Origin: Candidatus Zhuqueibacterota bacterium 4572_119
GTDB lineage: Bacteria > Zhuqueibacterota > Zhuqueibacteria > Thermofontimicrobiales > Thermofontimicrobiaceae
DNA: 6,075 nucleotides
Reading direction: 5' to 3'
Assembly (NCBI GenBank): GCA_002084535.1
Contig: NBLI01000114.1
Coordinates: 1 to 6,075, forward strand
Position numbers and translations under genes: made by a program
Notes under the pieces: generated by a model
What the model saw: only the letters and a program-made list of their open reading frames with translations
Database searches by the model: none
Told to the model about the DNA's origin: nothing
In this document: piece after piece, positions 1 through 6,045 of the stretch
Numbering within the stretch: position 1 is the first letter of the stretch
How the letters are laid out: the number at the start of each line of letters is the position of its first letter

Positions 1-125
1 ATGAGTCCATTCTAAAAATAGGTATTTTAAGATTTTTCATAAATTATGGTGCTATAACTTCAATATAAACAGTTTTTGTTTTGATTGAAAAACACCTAAT
101 TTTTACCTTTTTAGAGTTGACTCAT
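1..125. repeat. MITE-like imperfect inverted repeat, possibly cut at left by the window edge
   Basis: The first 23 bases are nearly the reverse complement of positions 105-125. Both ends, read inward, give ATGAGTC, then three mismatched bases, then TCTAAAAA and GGT. The pairing continues inward: TAGGTATTTT (19-28) matches the complement of 87-99 (TTAGGTGTTTTTC) if the left arm lost about nine bases between two A-runs. The whole segment could fold into one imperfect hairpin with arms of about 28 and 39 bases and an AT-rich middle. There is no reading frame inside. Terminal inverted repeats, small size and no coding content suggest a non-autonomous transposable element. The left flank is outside the window, so a target-site duplication cannot be checked. 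An alternative is a bidirectional terminator-like palindrome, but no short GC-rich stem is seen. Confidence 0.5.
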
Positions 126-146
126 TGTATTTATATCCAATTATAA
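117..146 (+). promoter_or_regulatory. Candidate sigma-70 promoter for the fused hydrolase, partly inside the inverted repeat
   Basis: TTGACT at 117-122 is followed after 18 bases by TTATAA at 141-146 (or after 19 by TATAAG, 142-147). The -35 hexamer is identical to that of the clearer tRNA promoter in this window and lies within the right arm of the 1-125 inverted repeat, pointing outward. Transcription would start near 153 and give a leader of roughly 110 bases. The region is very AT-rich, so chance matches are expected. Confidence 0.3.
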
Positions 147-161
147 GAAACTTCAAAATAT

Positions 162-175
162 CAATCAATTGATTG
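162..175. promoter_or_regulatory. Perfect 14-bp palindrome, possible operator
   Basis: CAATCAATTGATTG is a perfect palindrome with no spacer, sitting about 90 bases before the start codon of the fused hydrolase and just downstream of the candidate promoter. Its position and dyad symmetry fit a binding site for a dimeric regulator. No second copy was seen in the window and no regulator gene is adjacent, so this is only a candidate. Confidence 0.25.
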
Positions 176-264
176 GCAATAGGTAAAGAATTAAGTAAAA
201 TCTTCTACTTTGAAAAACGTGAAAAGCTCCAATCCTTCACATCCATAAAATTCAGGAGTTGGCA

Positions 265-2019
265 ATGTGTAGTTTAATACTGAAGAAAAAAGTTATTCAA
301 TTGTTGTTACTTGTTCCATTTTTTTCTGTTGGGCTCGTTTTGTCAAATACAGATATCTTTGAAACTGAAATTCGCCGGTTGGAAAAATACACTGGCGGAC
401 GGATCGGCGTAATGGCAAAAAATCTGGGCAGCGGCGAAATAGTCAGCTACCGTGCGGACGAAAAATTTCCCACTGCCAGCGTCATTAAAGTCCCGGTGAT
501 GGTGGAATATTTTTACCAGGTTAAAGAAGGCAAACTAAATCCCACCCAAAAAATTGTTCTCGCTGATTCCAATAAATGGGGTGGCTCCGGGCTATTTCAG
601 TATTTCCAGGGTACAACTTATCAGCAACTCATCGACGCGGTGCTGATGATGATTACCATTAGTGATAATACCGCCACGAATATGGTCATAGACGTTTTGG
701 GCAAAACTCATTTAGAGAAACTGGAAGCGGTAAACGAGCGGATGAAAAAGCTGGGTTTGAAAAACACCCGTTTGTTGAATAAACTCATGTCCTGGGAAAC
801 TAAAACAGATTCGCCTGAATCAATTCGATATGGCGTTGGTGTCTCAACTCCGGCAGATATGGTAAACCTGCTGGAACAAATGGCGACGTTTCAATTGGTT
901 GATTCAACATCGAGTAAAGGGATGATTTCTATTTTGGAAAAACAGGAATACAATACCATCATCCCCAGATTATTGCCTTTTGAGATAACACCTGGTTTAC
1001 GTGTCGCGCATAAAAGTGGAAGTGTAACCGGCGTCCGAAATGATGTGGGGCTAATACATTCTTCAAAGGCAAACATCGCATTGGCGATTTTTATTGAGCA
1101 ATCTTTGGATCGAAAATCCGGTCCGGAAAATGAGGCATATTTAGCCGCGGCTAAAATTTCCCGGCTGGTGTGGAATTATTTTACTGGAAATACTGGCTTC
1201 AAACGGACTTTTGTTACCAGTACTGATTGGAACTCTTTCCCTGGCGGTGAATGGACGAAAGTCGCGTTACGGAATTCCCCTTACCCGCATTTTTCGAGGG
1301 AAAACGGTTATCAATATAAAGAAAAAATGTTCCCGGTTGATCCGCACTATTCGGACAGCAGCGCGGTGATTATTATCCCTGATGGTTTTAATGAAACTGA
1401 GGATGGAACAAATTTGATCGTTCATTTTCACGGCTGGAATAACGATGTGCTGAAAGTGATGGAGAAATTTAATATGATACAGCAATTAATCCGATCACAG
1501 AAAAATGCGATACTGGTTCTAGCGCAGGGACCGTACAGGGCGTCAGATTCCGGTGGCGGGAAAATGGAAGATGATGGCGGTTTGAAACGTTATGTAAAGG
1601 AAATATTGGAACTGCTGCAAAATGAAAAACGAATCCAAACCATTAAATTGAATAAGCTGATAATCACAGCGCACAGCGGCGGTTACCGACCGGCGATTCT
1701 TTCTGTAGCTAATGGCGGTTTACAGAGCCAAATTAATGAGGTTTATTTGTTTGACGCGTTTTACGCATTGACAGATCAACTCATTCCGTGGTTGACAATA
1801 AACAAAAAAAATAAGTTGCGCAGTATTTACACCGACCATTTGGCGCTGGAACATAAAGAGTTTCGAAGGCTGCTGAAAAAAGAAGGACTAAAGTTTAGTG
1901 ACAAATTCAGCAGGAAAAATCAAATCTCTTTAATTCATACGAACGCTGGACATAGTGAAGTAATTGAAGGGACGTTTTTTGAATGGTTGAAAGGAAGCTG
2001 TTTGGAGGAAGCAAAATAA
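265..2019 (+). CDS. Exported two-domain protein: class A beta-lactamase-like serine hydrolase fused to an alpha/beta-hydrolase
   Basis: The 584-residue protein starts at ATG 265, six bases after AGGAG (254-258). An in-frame TTG at 259 touches that ribosome site and is a poor start. Residues 1-27 look like a signal peptide (basic KKK, then a hydrophobic stretch, cleavage near S27), without a lipobox. Residues about 30-305 carry the class A beta-lactamase/Beta-lactamase2 motifs: SVIK (S72, K75), SDN (133-135) and KSG (250-252), followed by GVRNDVG typical of this fold. W177-E178 falls where the omega-loop Trp-Glu of class A enzymes should be, but the usual ExxLN reads ETKTD. Residues about 320-580 look like an alpha/beta-hydrolase: HFHGW oxyanion-type turn (387-391), nucleophile motif AHSGG (S471), possible acids D497 or D524, and H563 in NAGHSE. 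Both active sites look intact. Substrates are unknown: the first domain could cleave beta-lactams or act on peptidoglycan-like amides, the second is likely an esterase or amidase. It probably acts in the periplasm. Fold assignments are firm; activity is inference. Confidence 0.88.
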   Translation: MCSLILKKKVIQLLLLVPFFSVGLVLSNTDIFETEIRRLEKYTGGRIGVMAKNLGSGEIVSYRADEKFPTASVIKVPVMVEYFYQVKEGKLNPTQKIVLADSNKWGGSGLFQYFQGTTYQQLIDAVLMMITISDNTATNMVIDVLGKTHLEKLEAVNERMKKLGLKNTRLLNKLMSWETKTDSPESIRYGVGVSTPADMVNLLEQMATFQLVDSTSSKGMISILEKQEYNTIIPRLLPFEITPGLRVAHKSGSVTGVRNDVGLIHSSKANIALAIFIEQSLDRKSGPENEAYLAAAKISRLVWNYFTGNTGFKRTFVTSTDWNSFPGGEWTKVALRNSPYPHFSRENGYQYKEKMFPVDPHYSDSSAVIIIPDGFNETEDGTNLIVHFHGWNNDVLKVMEKFNMIQQLIRSQKNAILVLAQGPYRASDSGGGKMEDDGGLKRYVKEILELLQNEKRIQTIKLNKLIITAHSGGYRPAILSVANGGLQSQINEVYLFDAFYALTDQLIPWLTINKKNKLRSIYTDHLALEHKEFRRLLKKEGLKFSDKFSRKNQISLIHTNAGHSEVIEGTFFEWLKGSCLEEAK

Positions 2020-2074
2020 TCAAAAAAAATGAAACTCAATGTAATAATTGGCTCCATCTTTAATAAAAAGAAAA

Positions 2075-2148
2075 TGGGCGATACTGGACTCGAACCAGTG
2101 ACCTCCGGTATGTGAGACCGGCACTCTAACCACCTGAGCTAATCGCCC
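2075..2148 (-). tRNA. tRNA-Val (anticodon CAC)
   Basis: Read on the minus strand, the gene folds as a complete cloverleaf. The acceptor stem pairs GGGCGAT with ATCGCCC, discriminator A at 2075. The D-arm is GCTC/GAGT with a loop containing GG. The anticodon stem CCGGT/ACCGG encloses the loop CTCACAT, so the anticodon is CAC (complement of 2112-2114), reading GTG valine codons. The T-arm is ACTGG/CCAGT with TTCGAGT in the loop. The CCA end is not encoded; a short T-run follows the gene directly. It stands alone, convergent with the fused hydrolase. No duplicated 3' end that would mark an integration site is seen elsewhere in the window. Confidence 0.96.
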
Positions 2149-2164
2149 GGAAATTGTTGTTTAG

Positions 2165-2193
2165 AATATATTAAAAATGAAAATGAAAGTCAA
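2165..2193 (-). promoter_or_regulatory. Sigma-70-type promoter of tRNA-Val
   Basis: On the minus strand TTGACT (complement of 2188-2193) is followed after exactly 17 bases by TATATT (complement of 2165-2170). The mature tRNA begins 16 bases after the -10 box, leaving a leader of about ten bases, as expected for a tRNA gene. This near-consensus layout suggests classical sigma-70 promoters rather than the TAnnTTTG type of Bacteroidia. Confidence 0.7.
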
Positions 2194-2236
2194 TGAAAAA
2201 GTAGTGATTTAATATTCTGATGTGGCCTATTGAAAT

Positions 2237-2437
2237 TCAATTTCTATTCGTCTCAAACTTAAAACACCCAATCCTCCGCATTTTCTCAATGGCTTCATCA
2301 AACGAATCAGACAACGCGTTACCGGTTTTGTGCTGGCAGAATGGACAGGCGTGGAGGTAGTCGTTGGAGTCAACGTACAAATACCGGTTACCCGCGGCGA
2401 AGTAGCCAGTTGTCCAGTGTTGTTGTTTGTTATAACG
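2237..2437 (-). pseudogene. Remnant of a radical SAM/SPASM-type protein C-terminus
   Basis: This minus-strand frame stays open for 66 codons after a TAA (2438-2440) and ends at TGA (2237-2239). It has no plausible start: its only ATG is at codon 53. Yet it reads like real protein: AAGNRYLYVDSNDYLHACPF at codons 14-33, then CQHKTGN, an amphipathic DEAIEKMRR helix and GCFKFE. A Gly-rich turn, a YVD strand, the CPFC pair and a following GN are the pattern of SPASM-type C-terminal domains of radical SAM enzymes. The N-terminal and central parts, including the SAM-binding CX3CX2C, are missing. The frame overlaps the 3' end of the DUF1848 gene by eight bases in a different register. It is either the tail of a deleted radical SAM gene, or the frameshifted C-terminus of a longer form of the upstream protein. 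Family assignment is by eye. Confidence 0.6.
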
Positions 2438-3227
2438 TTATTTCCGGATTCGCGTAACAATATTTACACCCATGCGCGCATTTATAATACCACCCGATGT
2501 CCCAGCTTTCAGTGCAGCCACAATCAGAACGTTGACCTTTAGCTTTGCGGGTTGAACATTTTTCGTTGTGAGGGTGCAATTCATTGAGCAGGTGACCGTC
2601 GATGCAGCGGGAACGATCCAATCCGGCAACGCAGCAACCATGCAGGGTAAATCCATAATTTTCAGCTATGTTTTTTAAATAATCATATTCCTTTTGCCAT
2701 TTGTCGGGAGAGATTTTAATCACTTCAATGCCAAATCGTTTCAGCCTTGAAACGACTTTTCGATAGGCTGACATCCAACTGATTGAAATTTCACGAATTC
2801 CAGATTGTTTAATTTGTGGCGCGAATTTTTCAAACCAATCCAGGTTTGAGTAATTTTTCCCATCGGGAAATTTTAAATGAACCACCGGGTCAAACCGAAA
2901 ACGAACGCGGCGGGGATCACTGGCAAGTTCGACGATTTTTTCCAGCCATGACATAGCCTGCTCCGGTTTTTCGATCCCGGGTTCCAAAGCAGAACTACCC
3001 ATCCCGGTAACAGAATAATGAAAGAATAGCTGGTCATACTGTTTGACTTTTTTAAGCAAAGGAGTGAATTCAAATAAGTTTGTGATATTTTTTGTCCAGA
3101 AAACGAGGGTGTGCACTTTTTCTGGTGGGCATTTTCGGGTGAGTATCTCCAGCAATTGATCAGGCGCTGTGCCGATCATATCAATCCTGCGGCTGGCTGA
3201 GATTACCTTTTTTAGTTCCTCTGGCAT
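2430..3227 (-). CDS. DUF1848 family protein, putative Fe-S (radical SAM-like) enzyme
   Basis: The 265-residue protein begins at ATG 3227, with only a weak purine-rich AAAAAGAT before it. It matches the DUF1848 pattern: ISASRRIDM near the N-terminus (9-17), VFWTKN (42-47), RFRFDPVVHLK (109-119), SISWMSAY (148-155), HGCC (196-199), SRCIDGHLLNELHP (206-219), CSTRKAKGQRSDCGC (224-238) and SWDIGWYYKCAHGCKYCYAN (241-260). C250, C254 and C257 form CX3CX2C, the spacing that binds the 4Fe-4S cluster in radical SAM enzymes, but here at the C-terminus; other cysteines (198, 199, 208, 224, 236, 238) could hold a second metal centre. There is no signal peptide, so it is likely cytoplasmic. The reaction is unknown for the family. 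The protein stops only eight residues after C257, whereas many homologues, as I recall them, continue further, and the next downstream sequence is a radical SAM-like remnant. It lies 57 bases after the receptor gene, with no terminator hairpin between. Confidence 0.88.
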   Translation of the reverse strand: MPEELKKVISASRRIDMIGTAPDQLLEILTRKCPPEKVHTLVFWTKNITNLFEFTPLLKKVKQYDQLFFHYSVTGMGSSALEPGIEKPEQAMSWLEKIVELASDPRRVRFRFDPVVHLKFPDGKNYSNLDWFEKFAPQIKQSGIREISISWMSAYRKVVSRLKRFGIEVIKISPDKWQKEYDYLKNIAENYGFTLHGCCVAGLDRSRCIDGHLLNELHPHNEKCSTRKAKGQRSDCGCTESWDIGWYYKCAHGCKYCYANPEITL

Positions 3228-3284
3228 ATCTTTTTAAAAGAGATGTTCGGTTCAAATAAAAGCTGATACAAAAGTTTTCAAGGC

Positions 3285-5228
3285 TTATTCCCAAAACTCC
3301 CATCGTAATCCATAATGAAAAGTTCGTCCGTTCATGGGGAAGCCGTAGATATATTCATATTCATTGTTCAGGATGTTTTCATACATCAGGAAAATATTTA
3401 ATTTCCCAAAATTTAATGAAGCAAAACCATTGAGGATGAGTGTTGGTGAAAGCTCTTGCGTTTCGAAAGAGTATAAATAAGGATGATAAGTGACACTGGT
3501 TCGATTACCAATGTACCGGGTTTCAATTCGGATTTTTGTATTTAAGTCCTCATTAAAAAAACTGTCTTGAAATTGGATGTAACTCGTAATTTGCACATCC
3601 GGTTGATTGATTAATTTATTATTTTCCAATGAAGTCAGAACAGCGTACCAGTTAAGTTTTTCAGTTAGCTGATAGGTAATTCCCAAATCAGCGCCGAAAA
3701 AACGCTTATCTTCTGAATTAGAAAAAGTCGCGGTTGCGGAATCCACTGCCTGGTACGTGATTCCCTGTTTGATATTTTTTTGATAAATTTGGGAAAATAA
3801 TTTTAACCGGGAAAATAGCTGGCAGTCCAGACCTGTGAATGTTTTTTGAATAATTTCATTTTTTAGTTCGGGATTCCCCAAATAATTTTCTTCTGCGTGC
3901 AATTCGAATAGTGTTGGAAAACGTACAGATTGTTTGGCGCCAGCGAAAATATTGAAATTTTCCGATAGTTTGTAATGGCTCTGAATCCCGCCGATAAAAT
4001 TTGTGTTCTGCCGGTTATCGCTTTTATGGCCGGCAAGAAAGCTCATTACAAATTTTTGTTTGAAATTCCATTCATCCTGAAAATAGAGACCACTTTGGTT
4101 AAGCTGATTCGTGCCAGTGATACCAGCTTCAGTCCAGACATGCTCAAAATTTCCACCAATAGTCAAAGTTTGTCCCAGGATTCGCTGCGACCATTGCAGG
4201 ATAATCCCTGAATATTTGCTTTTATCTTTCCGCGTTACGCTGAAAGTGTCATCCGTTGTTTTTGTGAATAAGCTGCTGTAATACAAATTCGCCCAAAAAT
4301 TACGCTGTTCGGATTTGAATATTCTACCAAAAATATTTAAAGTATGATCAGCGCGGTCATTTTTTACATAAGTAGTTTGCGTTTGATAAGTTCCGTTTTC
4401 ATTAACAGGTCCCGGCTCTTCTCTGTTTAGCTTATTACTTATTAATGAATAATTGAGACGCCAGTCGCGCGATACAAAATATTCTAATTTTCCGCGAAGA
4501 TTTTGCTGCTCATAATTGTACGCCATATTTCTGCCATCAAAAGAGCGCAAGCTGCCGCCGAGTAAAACATTAATTCTTTGGGAAACCGGCTGACCGAACA
4601 CAAAGTCCACATCGCTGTAGCCAAAACCTGCTTTGTGGTGATAGATTTGTGAATAGGGAACTTCATCGCGGTACTTTTCCGATTGAAAAACCAGGCTTTC
4701 TCCATTATGCAAAAGGTTGTCCGGGGACATCTCGTTCTTTATTGACATTTTACTGATGAATCCAATGGGCAAATAGTTCAAATCCGTGATACCATAAATT
4801 GGATTATAAAATGGACGTCCGTCAAATAAAATGGTAGTTTGTACGGCAGAGTTTCCCTGTCGAGAACAATTCAATTCCTGACCAGAACTACCCCTGTCGA
4901 AAATTGTGACGCCGGGAAAGTAAACGAAAATATCAGCGGGGTCGTTATAAAAAATGTGATTTATTTCAGAGCGCTTTGTTGAAAACAATGTTTCATCTGT
5001 TTTCTCAAAGGTTGAGTCATTAGCCGGATTAATCTTAATTTCTACGGGAAGGTTTTTTAGCAATGAGTCGGGTTTCACAATTACCGAATCCTGCTTGACA
5101 GGAGCCAGATTTTCATCCTGAACTGGACAGGTAGAAGCTCCCGCCAATAAATTTAAGCCAACAACAAAATAAATCAATAAAAATGCAACAACTTGTACCC
5201 TAAAGTGGTAGAAATAATGATTACACAT
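3285..5228 (-). CDS. TonB-dependent receptor-like outer-membrane protein
   Basis: This 647-residue protein has a signal peptide (hydrophobic core about 12-29, AGA at 29-31, likely cleavage after A31). A polar linker (about 32-90) holds no carboxypeptidase-like domain and no TonB box I can recognise. The plug domain spans about 91-165: DPADIFVYFPGVTIFDRG, then RQGNSAVQTTILFDGRPF and YLPIGFISKMSI, the typical order of plug motifs. From about 185 onward alternating aromatic/polar strands build the beta-barrel. It includes the conserved SVRFPTLFELHAEENYLGNP (434-453) with LKNE, and near the end YENILNNEY...YGFPMNGRTFHYG (616-640). The C-terminus is LRWEFWE, an aromatic-rich strand suited to outer-membrane insertion. 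The barrel of about 460 residues is the compact, BtuB-like size. The ligand is unknown: no cobalamin-type riboswitch or transporter gene is nearby. Before ATG 5228 there is only a weak GCGAG ribosome site. The DUF1848 gene follows in the same direction and may share its transcript. Confidence 0.9.
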   Translation of the reverse strand: MCNHYFYHFRVQVVAFLLIYFVVGLNLLAGASTCPVQDENLAPVKQDSVIVKPDSLLKNLPVEIKINPANDSTFEKTDETLFSTKRSEINHIFYNDPADIFVYFPGVTIFDRGSSGQELNCSRQGNSAVQTTILFDGRPFYNPIYGITDLNYLPIGFISKMSIKNEMSPDNLLHNGESLVFQSEKYRDEVPYSQIYHHKAGFGYSDVDFVFGQPVSQRINVLLGGSLRSFDGRNMAYNYEQQNLRGKLEYFVSRDWRLNYSLISNKLNREEPGPVNENGTYQTQTTYVKNDRADHTLNIFGRIFKSEQRNFWANLYYSSLFTKTTDDTFSVTRKDKSKYSGIILQWSQRILGQTLTIGGNFEHVWTEAGITGTNQLNQSGLYFQDEWNFKQKFVMSFLAGHKSDNRQNTNFIGGIQSHYKLSENFNIFAGAKQSVRFPTLFELHAEENYLGNPELKNEIIQKTFTGLDCQLFSRLKLFSQIYQKNIKQGITYQAVDSATATFSNSEDKRFFGADLGITYQLTEKLNWYAVLTSLENNKLINQPDVQITSYIQFQDSFFNEDLNTKIRIETRYIGNRTSVTYHPYLYSFETQELSPTLILNGFASLNFGKLNIFLMYENILNNEYEYIYGFPMNGRTFHYGLRWEFWE

Positions 5229-5284
5229 TTGATCTCGCTTTTACGGTTTATTCTGGTTTGGTTTTTAATTCGTGCTTGTTCGAA

Positions 5285-5299
5285 GACTATTCAATAGTC
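5285..5299. repeat. Short perfect hairpin upstream of the receptor gene
   Basis: GACTATT and AATAGTC are perfect inverted arms around one central base. The site lies about 60 bases upstream of the receptor start and directly beside a second hairpin (5307-5323). It could be an operator or part of the same dispersed repeat. No T-run follows, so it is not a convincing terminator. Confidence 0.45.
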
Positions 5300-5325
5300 A
5301 TTTCGATCACGCTTCGCGCGTGACC
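5298..5325 (+). repeat. Decayed palindromic intergenic repeat, copy 1 (TCATTTCG form)
   Basis: TCATTTCG is followed by a perfect stem TCACGC (5307-5312), loop TTCGC, and GCGTGA (5318-5323). The layout resembles the dispersed intergenic palindromes (TGTCATTTCGA...GAAATGACA style) common in several environmental bacterial genomes. Copy 2 at 5427-5466 shows the same elements on the other strand. Confidence 0.45.
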
Positions 5326-5426
5326 GTTAATTTAAGAAAAAAAATGTCTATCATCGTTGACAATTATCAATTTCCAATTCTTAATAGGTAATTTATTAAA
5401 TCCGCTTAGTTAATGGCTTAAACATA

Positions 5427-5466
5427 AAAGATTTCTCCCACGCATCGCGGAGCCAAAATGACAGCT
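5427..5466 (-). repeat. Decayed palindromic intergenic repeat, copy 2, inverted relative to copy 1
   Basis: On the minus strand it reads GCTGTCATTTTGGCTCCGCG, then a short centre, then GCGTGGGAGAAATCTTTTA. TCATTT-G and the CGC/GCG core match copy 1 at 5298-5325. CTCC (5435-5438) and GGAG (5449-5452) form a short stem. It is read as a degenerate member of the same dispersed family. Confidence 0.45.
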
Positions 5467-5667
5467 CTTGTTCAAACCCTAATCGCCGCGAATTCCAAAG
5501 TTGTTTAAAAACCGGATGTTATCTGGCATTACAAATGGATTATTTGTTTGTTTTGAAAATTATAAATGAGTCTGCATTAAAATATCTTAAATAGTCAGAA
5601 AATAAAATTCTTCTGTCAAGTTTCGGGATTTAGCTTCATTTCAAAGTGAGCTCATAAATAAAGTTCC

Positions 5668-5838
5668 ATGTTGTTTAAAAAACTTGCCGTGAACAAAAAT
5701 AATAATTTAAATCCAAAAAAGAAAGACAAATCTGTTTGCCCCGAACATTTTTTAAAAAAATGGTACTTTTCCATTGATTTTAGTTATGATGTAATCGTAA
5801 AAAATCCGGGAATCTTTGCTTGTAATGGGCTAACTTAA
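5668..5838 (+). CDS. Possible small hypothetical protein (56 residues), unproven
   Basis: An ATG at 5668 opens a 56-codon frame ending at TAA 5836-5838. The product is lysine- and asparagine-rich at the front (KKL, NKNNN, PKKKDK), then more mixed: VCPEHFLKKWYFSIDFSYD, ending near FACNGLT. It has two cysteines and no membrane segment or domain I recognise. The upstream sequence offers only a weak AAAG instead of a good ribosome site, and the first codons coincide with a GTTGTTTAAAAA word also found at 5500-5511. The frame may simply be open by chance in AT-rich DNA. Confidence 0.18.
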   Translation: MLFKKLAVNKNNNLNPKKKDKSVCPEHFLKKWYFSIDFSYDVIVKNPGIFACNGLT

Positions 5839-5993
5839 TGTTTTTATATGTATTAACTATCATACTATTGGATTAAATTCCATATTTGGTGTCGCTCATC
5901 TTTTTCCGTCAGTTGTTAAATATTTTATATTAAGTTTGTTTGGTAACCGATCACAGGGTATTAATAAATATTTTTTTTTGACAGGTCGTAGAT

Positions 5994-6012
5994 CCCGATT
6001 CTTTATATCGGG
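5994..6012. repeat. Hairpin CCCGAT/ATCGGG
   Basis: CCCGAT (5994-5999) and ATCGGG (6007-6012) are perfect inverted arms around a seven-base loop; the outer GAT at 5991-5993 could extend pairing past a bulged G. No T-run follows on either strand, so a terminator role is unlikely. The hairpin sits between GACAGG (5980-5985) and the GGAT tandem repeat, as though inserted in it. Confidence 0.5.
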
Positions 6013-6045
6013 GATAACAGGATATTCTGGATTTACAGGATTAAA
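6012..6045 (+). repeat. GGAT-based short tandem repeat
   Basis: Four GGAT units begin at 6012, 6020, 6029 and 6038, giving a period of 8-9 bases: GGATAACA, GGATATTCT, GGATTTACA, GGATTAAA. It resembles the ACAGGATTTACAGGAT-type dispersed intergenic repeat found in many environmental genomes. No coding role is seen. Confidence 0.55.

Larger units (their letters stand above)
5229..5667. other. AT-rich non-coding region upstream of the receptor gene
   Basis: I see no coding sequence on either strand. The stretch contains the hairpins at 5285-5323, the decayed repeat at 5427-5466, and a near-palindrome TTGACAATTATCAA (5357-5370). The receptor promoter must lie here on the minus strand, but no -35/-10 pair stands out. 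A 12-base word GTTGTTTAAAAA occurs at 5500-5511 and again at 5670-5681. Confidence 0.6.

Noticed and set aside
259..264. TTG at 259 as start of the fused hydrolase
   Set aside because: It touches the AGGAG ribosome site (254-258), whereas ATG 265 has a proper six-base spacing.
2075..2148. tRNA-Val as an integration site for a mobile element
   Set aside because: No integrase gene and no repeated tRNA 3' end elsewhere in the window.
2330..2542. Plus-strand reading frame opposite the DUF1848 gene end and remnant
   Set aside because: It is antisense to sequence with clear protein motifs and has no recognisable content of its own.
5357..5386. Plus-strand promoter TTGACA-N18-TTAATA
   Set aside because: A fair match, but no convincing gene or RNA follows on the plus strand, and such pairs arise easily in AT-rich DNA.
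5508..5532. Minus-strand terminator-like CCAGAT/ATCCGG hairpin with following T-run
   Set aside because: The stem has an internal mismatch, only five pairs, and no gene ends before it on that strand.
5229..5560. Cobalamin riboswitch upstream of the BtuB-sized receptor
   Set aside because: No GCCACTG-type B12 box or matching long structured leader was found on the minus strand.
5566..5655. Second copy of the ATGAGTC-ended element (ATGAGTC at 5566, GAGCTCAT at 5648-5655)
   Set aside because: Similarity beyond the end words is weak and the ends pair poorly, so chance is as likely.
5500..5681. Direct repeat GTTGTTTAAAAA (5500-5511 and 5670-5681), each preceded by TTCCA
   Set aside because: Low-complexity A/T word; flanks do not extend the match enough to claim a duplication.
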